The position numbers were made by a program, and so were the translations under genes. Of a stretch of 64,000 bases of DNA, positions 34,559 to 43,849 are shown piece after piece. This DNA is from Emcibacter sp. GTDB lineage: Bacteria > Pseudomonadota > Alphaproteobacteria > Sphingomonadales > Emcibacteraceae. Positions within the stretch are counted from its first letter, which is position 1. The number at the start of each line of letters is the position of its first letter. The stretch is taken from the NCBI RefSeq assembly GCF_963675455.1, contig NZ_OY776217.1, positions 2,280,001 to 2,344,000 of the forward strand, given 5' to 3'. The notes beneath the pieces are model-generated. The model did no database searches, had not been told where the DNA came from, and saw only the letters and a program-made list of their open reading frames with translations.

Positions 34559-35572
34559 ATGCCGATTATGACATATCGTGATGCCCTGAATGATGCGCTG
34601 CATCTGGAAATGGCCCGTGATCGCAATGTGATTGTTCTTGGTGAAGATGTTTCCGGTGGTGCTGGCGGCACGTCCGGCAAACGGGAGGCATCGGGGGGTA
34701 TTTTCGGCGTCACAAACGGTCTCTTACCCAAATTCGGTGAGGGCAGGGTGCTGGATACCCCTATTTCAGAATCCGCTATCATTGGCGCAGCGAACGGAGC
34801 TGCACTTGCCGGCAAGCGTCCGGTCGCTGAAATCATGTTTGCCGATTTTATCGGGGTTTGTATGGATCAGCTTGTCAACCAGGCGGCGAAGTTTCGCTAT
34901 ATGTTCGGCGGAAAAAGCCGCACGCCGATAGTGGTGCGCATGACCATGGGGGCGGGCATGAACTGTGCCGCGCAGCATAGCCAGACATTTTATCCCATGA
35001 TTACTGCGGTGCCGGGACTGAAGTGTGTGATTCCTTCCACGCCGGCCGACGCCAAGGGGTTGCTGATGACAGCGATCCGTGACGATGACCCGGTGGTCTT
35101 TTTTGAACACAAGAGCCTCTATGGCACCAAGGGGGAAGTGCCTGAAGGTGAGTATCTGGTTCCTTTCGGCAAAGCCTCTCTTGTGCGTCAGGGGGATGAT
35201 GCAACCGTGGTGACCGTGGGTCGTATGGTGCGCTTTTCCGAAAAGGCTGCTGACGGTCTGCAAAAGGATGGTATCGGCATTGATTTGATAGATTTGCGGA
35301 CCACGTCGCCGCTGGATGAGGAAGCGATCCTCGACAGTGTGGAAAAGACCGGTCGGGTTGTGATTGTCGATGAAAGTCCGCCACGCTGTGGGCTGGCGGC
35401 AGACATTGCATCAATTGTGGCCCGCAAGGCGTTCAGTTCTCTGAAGGCCCCTATTGAAACGGTCACCGCCCCCCATACGCCTGTACCCTACGCCCGGGAG
35501 CTTGAACGTGCCTATGTGCCGTCTCCTGCCGACATTGCAGCGGCTGTCAAAAGAACCCTGGAGTATCGCTGA
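34559..35572 (+). CDS. 2-oxoacid/acetoin dehydrogenase E1 beta subunit
   Basis: A 337-residue partner of E1 alpha, with the transketolase-like pyrimidine domain (VLGEDVSGGAGG, DTPISESAIIGAANG) and the C-terminal transketolase domain (VTVGRMV, VVIVDESPPRCG). The ATG at 34559 follows the E1 alpha stop by one base with GAGGGGGA upstream. Its own stop overlaps the E2 start, so the three genes are tightly coupled. Confidence 0.93.
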   Translation: MPIMTYRDALNDALHLEMARDRNVIVLGEDVSGGAGGTSGKREASGGIFGVTNGLLPKFGEGRVLDTPISESAIIGAANGAALAGKRPVAEIMFADFIGVCMDQLVNQAAKFRYMFGGKSRTPIVVRMTMGAGMNCAAQHSQTFYPMITAVPGLKCVIPSTPADAKGLLMTAIRDDDPVVFFEHKSLYGTKGEVPEGEYLVPFGKASLVRQGDDATVVTVGRMVRFSEKAADGLQKDGIGIDLIDLRTTSPLDEEAILDSVEKTGRVVIVDESPPRCGLAADIASIVARKAFSSLKAPIETVTAPHTPVPYARELERAYVPSPADIAAAVKRTLEYR

Positions 35573-37173
35573 TGTCAGCCGGGCTTGAAGCTGTGACAAT
35601 TCCCAAATGGGGCATCGAGATGTCGGAAGGCACCGTGGCCGAATGGCTGAAAGGTGAAGATGAAGACTTCTCCAAGGGTGATAGTCTGGTTGTTATTGAA
35701 ACAGACAAAATTGCCAATGAACTGGAGGCCACACGGGAGGCCCGGATATGTCGCATTCTGGCGGAACCAGGGGATGTCCTGCCGGTTGGCGCATTGATCG
35801 CTGTGACCGCCTCCGGGCCAGCGACGAAAGAAGAAATTGAAGGCTTTATTGCCGCTTATCAGCCGGTGGATGCCTCGTTTGAACCTGCTGACACTGAGGA
35901 AAATGACGCCGTCAAGGAAGAAAAGACGGAAGACGCCGACCTGCAGGAAAGTGCACCGGCAGTAGAGGAAAGCTACGAGGTCCCGGCCGGCCTGTCGGTC
36001 AGTCCCGCGGCGCTGGAGAAGGCACGTCTCAACCGGCTGGACTTGATGCTAGTTGTGGCGACGGGGCGTCAAGGACGTGTCCTGCTTCAGGACGTGGAGC
36101 AATATCTGAAAAAAAACAACGAGACTGTCCCGACAGATAAAAATACAGGGCATCCGGTAACCCTGGCCAATATTTCTCCCATGGCACGTCTTCTTGCTGA
36201 GGAACTGGAAATTGATGTGATGGCGCTGACCGGTTCCGGTCGCAGAGGACGGATAACTTTCCAGGATGTTGAACAGGCAGCACGCAGACAGGGCGTTGAC
36301 CCGACGAACGAGGCGGTAGCGGAAAGCCTTTCAGTGCGGTCAAGTCCTCTTGCGCGGCGCCTTGCTGAAAGATTGGGCATCGATCTTGCAAAAATCAAGG
36401 GCACTGGCGGTCGCGGGAAAATTCTGAAAGAGGATGTGATTGCCAGTGGTGGATCGGCCAGTATTCCGGTAGATATCAGAGGCAACAACCCTTGTCACAG
36501 TGAAAAGCTCTCCGGTATGCGGCGCACAATTGCCAGTCGGCTTATGGAGGCCAAACAGACGGTGCCCCATTTCTATCTGACTATGGATGTGACGATGGAT
36601 ACTCTGATGATGGTTCGTCGGCAGCTTAATGAACGGCCGGGAGCAGGCGTCCGTGTCAGTGTGAATGATCTGATTATCCGGGCTGTGGCCCTGGCGCTAA
36701 AGGATGTGCCGGGGGCTAATGCCGCCTTTGGCGGGGATGTCATAAATTATTACGAACGTGCCGATATTTCAGTGGCTGTGGCTTTGAATGATGGTTTGCT
36801 GACACCCGTGATCCGTGGTGCGGATATTAAGTCTGTGGAGCAGATTGCCACAGAAATGAAAGATCTGGTGACGCGGGCGAGAAACGGCGGACTAATGCCG
36901 GAAGATTATCAGGGCGGGAGCTTCAGCATCTCCAATTTGGGAATGTATGGTATTCGCAATTTTGACGCCATTATCAATCCGCCTCAGGGTGGCATTCTGG
37001 CGGTTGGTGAAACCTGTCACAGACAGGTTTACGAGAATGGAGCCGGAGTCTGGAAACAGCAGATGACGGTTACCCTGTCCTGTGACCACCGGGTCATTGA
37101 CGGGGCCATTGGCGCACAATTTCTGAACGCCTTCCGGCATCGGATAGAAAATGCCGTGCAGCTTGTGGTGTAG
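35572..37173 (+). CDS. Dihydrolipoamide acyltransferase E2 with three E3-binding-like domains
   Basis: A 533-residue E2 core protein. The N-terminal lipoyl domain (about 5-80) carries the lipoylated K46 (ETDKIANE). An acidic linker follows, then three consecutive peripheral-subunit-binding-like segments at about 141-178, 201-236 and 256-290, each with the pattern SP-(L/M)AR-LA-----D---(L/I)-G-G--GR(I/V)---DV. The first is the most degenerate. The catalytic domain (about 305-533) has the active-site motif CDHRVIDG with H506 and D510. E2 proteins normally have one such binding domain. The start overlaps the E1 beta stop (TGATG). Confidence 0.92.
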   Translation: MSAGLEAVTIPKWGIEMSEGTVAEWLKGEDEDFSKGDSLVVIETDKIANELEATREARICRILAEPGDVLPVGALIAVTASGPATKEEIEGFIAAYQPVDASFEPADTEENDAVKEEKTEDADLQESAPAVEESYEVPAGLSVSPAALEKARLNRLDLMLVVATGRQGRVLLQDVEQYLKKNNETVPTDKNTGHPVTLANISPMARLLAEELEIDVMALTGSGRRGRITFQDVEQAARRQGVDPTNEAVAESLSVRSSPLARRLAERLGIDLAKIKGTGGRGKILKEDVIASGGSASIPVDIRGNNPCHSEKLSGMRRTIASRLMEAKQTVPHFYLTMDVTMDTLMMVRRQLNERPGAGVRVSVNDLIIRAVALALKDVPGANAAFGGDVINYYERADISVAVALNDGLLTPVIRGADIKSVEQIATEMKDLVTRARNGGLMPEDYQGGSFSISNLGMYGIRNFDAIINPPQGGILAVGETCHRQVYENGAGVWKQQMTVTLSCDHRVIDGAIGAQFLNAFRHRIENAVQLVV

Positions 37174-37193
37174 TTAAACGGGAGATATGGACT

Positions 37194-38402
37194 ATGGAAG
37201 CTCAGATTGAACAGGAACTGTTTGAGGGAATGGAACGGGAATATGCACGGGAGTTCCCGCCGGAAGACTTCCCGGCGTTGCCTAAAATACCTGGAGGGCG
37301 GTATACGAATCCGGAATTCCTGAAACTGGAAATGGATAATATGTGGCGAAAGTCATGGCTTTATGCCTGCCATACGGATGAACTGCCGGAGACGGGAAGT
37401 TATATTCTGTGGCAGAAAACAGGGTCTCCTATCGTGATCGTGCGTGGTAAAGACAACAGGATCAGGGCTTTTTATAACACTTGTCAGCACCGTGGTGCGC
37501 CGCTGGTCGAGGATGACGACGGCCAGATTCGGGGATTTGTCTGTCGCTACCACGGTTGGTCTTATGACCTGGAAGGTAAATTGTTCCGGCTTCGGGAAAA
37601 AAGGGATTTCCCGGATCTGGATATGGGCTGTCACAGTCTGCGCGAAGTGTCCTGCGATCAGTTTGGCAACTGGGTTTTTGTCAATGAGGATCCTGAGGCG
37701 ATCCCGCTGAAGAAAGCCCTCGGGCCCATCGCTACCCACTTTGATGATGTAGACATCAGCAAGCTGCGACACATTCACAGTTCTTCTTTTGATGTGAAAT
37801 GTAACGTCAAAGTTCTGATTGATGCCTTTCTGGAAACCTATCACCTGAAATCCATCCATACAGATACAGTGGATCGTTTTCTGGATTCCCGGGGCACATT
37901 TATCAGGCTGTGGGAGAAAGGGAACTCATTAATGGTGACACCACATCGCCGTGAAGATTGGGTGGATCCGGGTACCATCGGAATGCCGGCACTGGAAAAT
38001 GTTCCCAGAATTCATGCGGAACAAAACTCTTCCTATCATTTCTTCCCCAACCTGGTTTTTCCCATCGCCGCGTCGGGTATTCCCTTTATTGCTTTTTGGC
38101 CAAAGGAAAATAACAGCATGGTGATCGAGGTTCACTGGTTCGCACCGGACGGTGCCCAGGGGCATGAACGTTGGCCGGCCCGTATCGCCAATTTCGAGAA
38201 AATACTTGAAGAGGACACCCAGTTTGCGCCCAACATTCAGAAGTCCCTGGAAAGCCCCGGCTTTACCGGCATGAACCTGTCTTATCAGGAACGCCGGATT
38301 TACCAGTGGCAGGAGGAGCTGGATCGCCGGATTGGCGTGGAAAATATACCAGAACATCTCCGTGTCAGGCCGATGCTCAGCGACTTTATTGTCAGTGAAT
38401 AA
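37194..38402 (+). CDS. Rieske non-haem iron oxygenase, alpha subunit (2)
   Basis: A 402-residue oxygenase. Rieske ligands are C97/H99 (CQHRGAP) and C117/H120 (CRYHGW). The mononuclear iron His are H217 and H222, with bridging Glu E214 (LETYHLKSIH). It is shorter than the other two alpha subunits and clearly diverged from them. Ribosome site GGGAG 9 bases upstream. It lies between E2 and the quinoprotein gene in the same operon. Confidence 0.92.
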   Translation: MEAQIEQELFEGMEREYAREFPPEDFPALPKIPGGRYTNPEFLKLEMDNMWRKSWLYACHTDELPETGSYILWQKTGSPIVIVRGKDNRIRAFYNTCQHRGAPLVEDDDGQIRGFVCRYHGWSYDLEGKLFRLREKRDFPDLDMGCHSLREVSCDQFGNWVFVNEDPEAIPLKKALGPIATHFDDVDISKLRHIHSSSFDVKCNVKVLIDAFLETYHLKSIHTDTVDRFLDSRGTFIRLWEKGNSLMVTPHRREDWVDPGTIGMPALENVPRIHAEQNSSYHFFPNLVFPIAASGIPFIAFWPKENNSMVIEVHWFAPDGAQGHERWPARIANFEKILEEDTQFAPNIQKSLESPGFTGMNLSYQERRIYQWQEELDRRIGVENIPEHLRVRPMLSDFIVSE

Positions 38403-38412
38403 GGAGGCAGTG

Positions 38413-40359
38413 ATGAGACAGGGAGTAATCCTCCGGCAGTGCAGAATTACCTCTGTGCTGGCGATCATTTGTGCCGGCCTGTTTGTTGGCGGGGTATTGT
38501 TTCAATCGACCCTGCAAGCGAGTCCGGGTGCTTCGCTTGGTTCCGTAGACGATCTTCAGGCGAAAACCGAAGGACTGGATGTGTCCGGAGGTGCAAGGTT
38601 GTTTGCGGAAAATTGTGTCGCCTGTCATGATGGAACTGTGGCCAAGGCACCGCATTCTACCTTTCTTAAAATGATGAGCCAGAAACGAATTTCATTTGCT
38701 CTGACTGAGGGAATGATGAAAGCCCAGGCTTCCCATCTCACGGCGGACGATAAAGTCCGGCTTGTAGAGTTTCTTACCAATAAGAAAATCGGGTCGGAGG
38801 AGTTGACGGCGCCGTTGCCCAGATGTGAGGGACAGGCTGCGGTTTTTGACCGCAAGCGGCCGCCGCCGGCAGTTGGCTGGGGACATGATACATCCCGGTT
38901 TGTTCCTGCCGCTGTTGGGGGTCTTACAGCGGAGGATATGCCTCATATGAAGCTTAAGTGGGCTTTTGCCTATCCTGGTGCCCTGCGGGCGCGGTCGCAG
39001 CCGGCCATTGGCTATGGCGCTGTCTTTGTTGGCAGCCATGACGGAACTGTCTATGCCTTTGATCTGGAAAACGGATGCGTGCGCTGGACATTCCAGGCTG
39101 TGGCTGAAGTGCGCAATGGCATTGTTCTGACCCCGGCGTCGCCGGAGGGAGAAACGCCGGCCGAGCCGCTGGCCTATTTTGGCGACATCCTGGCCAATGC
39201 CTATGCGGTCAATGCGCTGACCGGTAAAGAGGTCTGGCGTATCAAGGCGGATGACCACACCAGTGCGACGCTGACCGGAACCGCCGCGTTGCATGACAAT
39301 ATTTTATATATTCCCGTCTCCTCCCTTGAAGTCACGGCGGCAGCTGACCCGGCGTATGAATGTTGTTCTTTCCGGGGCAAGGTGATGGCCGTTGATGTGC
39401 GTGACGGGACAAAATTATGGCAGGCCTATTCCATTCCGGAACCACCTTCCGATCAGGGTAAAACTTCACATGGGACTGTTGTCCTTGGGCCGTCCGGCGC
39501 TCCGGTATGGAACAGTCCGGCAATCGATGACAAACGCGGTGTGTTTTATGTGGGAAGTGGAGAGAATTATTCATCTCCAGCTGATGATAACAGTGACGCT
39601 ATTTTTGCTTTCGATCTGACAACCGGCAAAAGAATATGGCATGTCCAGGCCTTTGCCAACGATGCCTGGAATGTGGCCTGCATGATGCAGAATAATCCCA
39701 ATTGTCCCCGGGAAAGGGGTCCCGATTATGATTTTGCCGCAAGCCCCATTCTGGTTCATGGCGAAGAGCGGGACATTCTTGTTGCAGGGCAGAAGTCTGG
39801 TCTGGTTCACGGGCTTGATCCGGACGACAGCGGACGGATACTCTGGCAAACGCGTGTGGGGCGGGGGGGGACCCAGGGAGGTGTTCACTTCGGTATGTCT
39901 GCCGAGGGCACAAGAGTATATGTGCCCATCGTCGATATGGAGAATGCGCGCGACGGGACAGTTCACAAAACCCCGGCGCAGGCGGGCATACATGCAGTCG
40001 ATGCCCTGACAGGCCGGATAATCTGGCGCCATGTTGTTGCTGATAACTGCGGCGATGACCGGCCCTATTGCGATCCGGGGATTTCGGCGGCAACAACAGC
40101 CATACCGGGGGCTGTCATTGCAGGACATCTGGATGGCATGCTTCGAGCCTATAATGGAAAGACAGGCAAAGTTATCTGGGAATTTGATACAACAGAAAGT
40201 ATCAAAACAATTACCGGGGAAACCGGCCGGGGCGGCAGTATGAGCAGTGGCGGTCCGGCAGTGACAGATGGTTACCTTGTGGTGAATTCCGGATATGGTC
40301 TCTATTTTCATGAACCCGGAAACCTTCTGCTGGTTTTTGAGCGGGATGACCGGGACTAG
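38413..40359 (+). CDS. Cytochrome c / PQQ quinoprotein alcohol dehydrogenase
   Basis: A 648-residue exported dehydrogenase. The N-terminal signal/anchor is at about 10-35, a cytochrome c domain has its haem site CVACH at 68-72, and an eight-bladed PQQ propeller follows with repeats such as GSHDGTVYAFDLENG and GTKLWQAYS. The order (haem first, propeller second) is that of polyvinyl-alcohol-dehydrogenase-type enzymes, which oxidise secondary alcohols in the periplasm. AAGGAGG precedes the ATG at 38413. Last gene of the operon; a periplasmic alcohol oxidation step for the same substrate is inferred. Confidence 0.88.
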   Translation: MRQGVILRQCRITSVLAIICAGLFVGGVLFQSTLQASPGASLGSVDDLQAKTEGLDVSGGARLFAENCVACHDGTVAKAPHSTFLKMMSQKRISFALTEGMMKAQASHLTADDKVRLVEFLTNKKIGSEELTAPLPRCEGQAAVFDRKRPPPAVGWGHDTSRFVPAAVGGLTAEDMPHMKLKWAFAYPGALRARSQPAIGYGAVFVGSHDGTVYAFDLENGCVRWTFQAVAEVRNGIVLTPASPEGETPAEPLAYFGDILANAYAVNALTGKEVWRIKADDHTSATLTGTAALHDNILYIPVSSLEVTAAADPAYECCSFRGKVMAVDVRDGTKLWQAYSIPEPPSDQGKTSHGTVVLGPSGAPVWNSPAIDDKRGVFYVGSGENYSSPADDNSDAIFAFDLTTGKRIWHVQAFANDAWNVACMMQNNPNCPRERGPDYDFAASPILVHGEERDILVAGQKSGLVHGLDPDDSGRILWQTRVGRGGTQGGVHFGMSAEGTRVYVPIVDMENARDGTVHKTPAQAGIHAVDALTGRIIWRHVVADNCGDDRPYCDPGISAATTAIPGAVIAGHLDGMLRAYNGKTGKVIWEFDTTESIKTITGETGRGGSMSSGGPAVTDGYLVVNSGYGLYFHEPGNLLLVFERDDRD

Positions 40360-40373
40360 CTGTCCATTCCATA

Positions 40374-40425
40374 AAACATAATAAAAGCTCTGGGGGCATA
40401 TACAGCACCAGAGTTTTTTATGTTT
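40374..40425. terminator. Bidirectional terminator between convergent operons
   Basis: CTCTGG (40388-40393) pairs with CCAGAG (40408-40413). The stem extends through complementary A/T-rich arms (AAACATAATAAAA and TTTTTTATGTTT). Confidence 0.8.
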
Positions 40426-40502
40426 TTAAGTACAGAAAAAAATCCCACTGGCACGAAGCCGGCGGGACAAGTTATATTTGGGCAGTAAATGAACCGGAGC
40501 AG

Positions 40503-40796
40503 CTAGGTGCTGATGCAATCCAGCATTTCCAGTTCCATATCACTGGACAAACAGTCCAGGATCGGGGGCACCAGCTCGTCATGGAAGGAACTATCCATAT
40601 GTTCCTGAAAAGCCGGTTCATCTTTAAAAGTGGCAATAACTACGTAGGTATTTGGCTCGTCACGTGATTTGAGAAGCTCGTAGACGGGTGTGTCTGGTTC
40701 ATGATTATGGGTCAGTCTGTATAGTTCCTGCTGCAACTTTACAAAGGCTTCTTCCTTCCCGGGGGTGACCCGCAGACGGGCGATAAAAGCAGTCAT
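40503..40796 (-). CDS. ABM-domain (antibiotic biosynthesis monooxygenase-like) protein (1)
   Basis: A 97-residue ferredoxin-like dimeric alpha/beta-barrel protein, with FIARLRVTPGKEEAF, ETPVYELL-like PDTPVYELLKS and YVVIATFKDEPAFQEHM (in two parts). Members include small cofactor-free monooxygenases and proteins of unknown role. It overlaps the CoA ligase gene by 4 bases. A second ABM gene lies on the other side of the ligase. Confidence 0.82.
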   Translation of the reverse strand: MTAFIARLRVTPGKEEAFVKLQQELYRLTHNHEPDTPVYELLKSRDEPNTYVVIATFKDEPAFQEHMDSSFHDELVPPILDCLSSDMELEMLDCIST

Positions 40797-42460
40797 AGTC
40801 CCAACTCCTTGGTAAGATTTTCTCTTAGTTTAAACTTTTGAATTTTGCTTGTGGACATGGGCCATTCTTTAAGGAAGCGGATATGCCTCGGGATTTTGAA
40901 ACTGGAAATTTCACCCTTGCAGAACGATAAAAGTCCTTCTTCGTCCAGTTCACTGCCCGGCTTCAGTTCGATGAAGGCAGCGGGCACTTCAACAAGCCGT
41001 GGGTCCGGAATGCCAACCACCTGGGCCAGCTTGACCGCGGGATGTTTCTGCAGCAGGGATTCAATTTCCGCCGCTGCGACATTTTCTCCACCGACTTTCA
41101 GCATATCCTTGAGGCGCCCATGAAACATAAGCTGACCGTCTGCATTGACTGATCCGATATCTCCGGTGTGGAACCAGCCGTCCGGTGAGATACTTTCGGT
41201 GGTTTTTTCCTCGTCCTTGTAATATTCCCTGACAATACTGTATCCGCGCAGGAGGATTTCTCCTCGTTCCCCGGTCGGCACTTCCTTTCCTGATGCCGGA
41301 TCGGCGATCATGATTTCTACGCCGGGCAGGGGAACACCACACAGGCTCGTACGGGTGTCTTCCGGATCCGTCAGCAGGCTTGTTGTTGCTGTTCCAGCGG
41401 ACTCTGTCATGCCGTAAGTTCCAACCTGTATGGTCTGGGGCATGGCTCTCAGAATAATATCCGTGACTTCTTTGGGGGACATGGCCAGGTTGCTATTCAT
41501 TATTCTGACCCGGCTCAGATCAGTCTTTGAAAAATCCGGATGGTTTACCAGATCAAGCATGATGGTTGCGAAACAGGGATAGGCGGCAGTTACTTTTTCT
41601 TCTTCAAGCATGCGCAGGGCCAGGCCCGCCTCAAAGTGAACCATAGTGGTATAGCGCCCGCCGACTGTAAAAATGGAAATCATTGGCAGAATAGCGGCAA
41701 TATGGAACATGGGGAGAGGAGCCCAGAAGCTGTCCTCCCTGTCCAGTTCATAGCGTTCCGCAAGGGCGATGCAGTTTCCGACAAGGGCCTCGTTGGTGAT
41801 CGGGCAGCCTTTGGGATTGGCTGTGGTTCCGGATGTAAAGAGCATAATCGCATTGTCAGATGGGGATATTTCCTGATGACGGCGCTCTATTTCCGCCGGA
41901 TCGGCAATATCCGCCAGAGCTGCAAATTCGGTACGGTTAAGCAGGCTGTTGTAATGATCTGCCCCCATGACAACAATGCTCTTGAGTTTTGGTGCTTGTG
42001 GCAATTCCAGGTTCAGGGCGTCACTGCTTTTCCCGAGATCCGGGAAGGCTTCCCCGAGACGCTCCACGAAATTTACATGATCCTGGATAATATCAGTGGT
42101 AATAACCGCGACAAGATCGCCATTGTTAATCACATAACCGAGTTCACTGGCGCGAAACCGTGCATTAATTGGCACCACCACGGCACCTGCAAGACTGATT
42201 CCGAACATAAGAGAGACAAAATCGTGGCAAGTAGGCATCAACAGTCCGACATGATCGCCCTTTTTTACGCCGAGCGCGATCAGGCTGCGGGCATGGGCCA
42301 GAGCCGCCTCATAGAGTTCGCCAAAGGTTTGCCGTTGATCGGGAAAGATCAGGGCGTCTGCGGCCGGGTTATTATGGGCTGCCTGCAGCAGGACGTCGCA
42401 AAGCAAGGGCGGATGACTGTTACGGTCTTTACCGGTTTGTCGGAGAGCCTGGGTCGTCAT
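40793..42460 (-). CDS. AMP-forming acyl-CoA synthetase (CoA ligase)
   Basis: A 555-residue adenylate-forming ligase activating a carboxylic acid to its CoA thioester. Motifs are MLFTSGTTANPKG (ATP-binding), YGMTESAGTA, GWFHTGDIGSVNADG and the C-terminal Lys region SKIQKFKLRENL. Its start overlaps the upstream ABM gene by 4 bases. Acid activation is probably the entry to the thiolase/acyl-CoA part of the cluster; the substrate is unknown. Confidence 0.93.
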   Translation of the reverse strand: MTTQALRQTGKDRNSHPPLLCDVLLQAAHNNPAADALIFPDQRQTFGELYEAALAHARSLIALGVKKGDHVGLLMPTCHDFVSLMFGISLAGAVVVPINARFRASELGYVINNGDLVAVITTDIIQDHVNFVERLGEAFPDLGKSSDALNLELPQAPKLKSIVVMGADHYNSLLNRTEFAALADIADPAEIERRHQEISPSDNAIMLFTSGTTANPKGCPITNEALVGNCIALAERYELDREDSFWAPLPMFHIAAILPMISIFTVGGRYTTMVHFEAGLALRMLEEEKVTAAYPCFATIMLDLVNHPDFSKTDLSRVRIMNSNLAMSPKEVTDIILRAMPQTIQVGTYGMTESAGTATTSLLTDPEDTRTSLCGVPLPGVEIMIADPASGKEVPTGERGEILLRGYSIVREYYKDEEKTTESISPDGWFHTGDIGSVNADGQLMFHGRLKDMLKVGGENVAAAEIESLLQKHPAVKLAQVVGIPDPRLVEVPAAFIELKPGSELDEEGLLSFCKGEISSFKIPRHIRFLKEWPMSTSKIQKFKLRENLTKELGL

Positions 42461-42762
42461 TGATCGCCCCCGTCAAGTGGCAACAGATATTCCCGGTGAT
42501 AGCCTCCATCCAGGCACTCGACCATTGGTCCGGCCAAGTCGCTGAAATAAGGCATGTTACGATGTTTTTCTTCGGCTTCAGCATTGGAAAACTGTTCGTA
42601 GACAGCGTAGTGAAGGGGACCTTCAAGCCGGAAAAATTCATAGGCAAGTGTTTCCGGCTCATGCTCGCGCACCTTTTCCGTCAGTGCGGCCACCAGGCGA
42701 AGAAAGTCCTGCTCTCTGTCCGCATGAACCTTCATACGTGCGAGAAATGTCATTTTTGTCAT
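42457..42762 (-). CDS. ABM-domain protein (2)
   Basis: A 101-residue ferredoxin-like barrel protein. ARMKVHADREQDFLRLV, TLAYEFFRLEG and YAVYEQFSNAEAEEKH fit the ABM family. It is paralogous to the 40503 gene and overlaps the CoA ligase start. Role unknown. Confidence 0.82.
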   Translation of the reverse strand: MTKMTFLARMKVHADREQDFLRLVAALTEKVREHEPETLAYEFFRLEGPLHYAVYEQFSNAEAEEKHRNMPYFSDLAGPMVECLDGGYHREYLLPLDGGDQ

Positions 42763-42834
42763 GTCTGTTTCCCTGTCTTCCCTATATTTACCAAGCTGCC
42801 CTGTGTTTTTGTTTTTTTGGGCAGGAGTATTGCC

Positions 42835-43596
42835 TTAATATTGGACGCGCTTTGTATAGCCCGCATCCGCTACTATATTTGATCCTGTGATCACGCTTGA
42901 TTTTGGACTGGCAAGGAACGCTACCACATTGGCGATTTCTTCGGGAGTACCCATCTCGCCTCTTGGTATTGCCCGCACTGTCTTGTCATAAAATTTGGGA
43001 TTTGTGCCCTTGATCATTTCCCAGGCGCCGCCGTCAAAATAGACAGGGCCGGGGCAGACGCTGTTGACACGAATGCCCTTGTTGCCGACAAATATTGCCA
43101 ACTGTTTGGCATAGTTGATCAGGGCAGCCTTCATGGCATTATAGGCCATCGGGCCGGCGAAAAATTCCAGGGCGTTGGTGCTCGAAATCAGAACCACAGA
43201 GGCGGAATCTGATTGCTCAAGGTGGGGCATAAGGGTTTCGCATCCCCTAACGGTTCCCATGACATCTATTTCGAAATTTTTGATCCAGTTTTTTTCACTG
43301 TCCATGCCGCCGCCGGCACTCACATTGGGTACAAAAATATCACACCCGCCAAGAGCATCAGCAGCTTCAGAGAGCCAGGCCTTGTAGGCATCTCCGTCGC
43401 GGACGTTCACTGCCTTTCCGACGGCTTTTACACCAGTCTTTGATAATTCTGCTGCAGCTTCGGCAACTTCCTCTTCATCGCGCGCGCAGATAGCCAAATC
43501 TACGCCTTCTTCCGCCAGAAGATTGGCAATTCTCCGACCGATTCCCCTGGTTGCTCCGGTAATGATAGCTTTTTTGCCGTTCAGTTCGAGATTCAT
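42835..43596 (-). CDS. Short-chain dehydrogenase/reductase
   Basis: A 253-residue classical-type SDR. TGATRGIGRRIA is the cofactor loop, ISSTNA supplies the catalytic Ser and YNAMK the Tyr/Lys pair; the end is TGSNIVADAGY. The ATG at 43596 has AGGAGG upstream; the longer frame runs through the promoter region. First gene of the minus-strand unit with the ABM and ligase genes, driven from operator copy 4. Confidence 0.92.
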   Translation of the reverse strand: MNLELNGKKAIITGATRGIGRRIANLLAEEGVDLAICARDEEEVAEAAAELSKTGVKAVGKAVNVRDGDAYKAWLSEAADALGGCDIFVPNVSAGGGMDSEKNWIKNFEIDVMGTVRGCETLMPHLEQSDSASVVLISSTNALEFFAGPMAYNAMKAALINYAKQLAIFVGNKGIRVNSVCPGPVYFDGGAWEMIKGTNPKFYDKTVRAIPRGEMGTPEEIANVVAFLASPKSSVITGSNIVADAGYTKRVQY

Positions 43597-43708
43597 AAAT
43601 TGCCTCCTGATATTTTTTGCCGGATTTGCCCCGGTTATATCCGGGCAAAACATTTTTTTCTGAGTCCCGGGTGAATCTAACATAAATTTACAAATCTCAA
43701 AATAAAAA

Positions 43709-43724
43709 AACAATCTTGACGGTT
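43709..43724. promoter_or_regulatory. TetR-type operator, copy 4
   Basis: AACA-ATCTTGAC-GGTT (reverse complement AACC-GTCAAGAT-TGTT) within A/T tracts, between the divergent SDR and ferredoxin genes. Confidence 0.7.
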
Positions 43725-43849
43725 TTTTATTTAAAAAAATGAAAGTCTGATGTAGAAGTGAGTCGTGTGAGTGAATTGCCGGGATGAAAGAGATAAAAAT
43801 CAGGCAGGAGTCAGCTCCTGTGATTATTTGTGACAAGAAGGTTCAGGAC

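Noticed and set aside
42780..42834. Possible eighth TetR operator upstream of the ABM gene
   Set aside because: The nearest match (ACCA-N8-TGTG) has two arm mismatches and no flanking symmetry.
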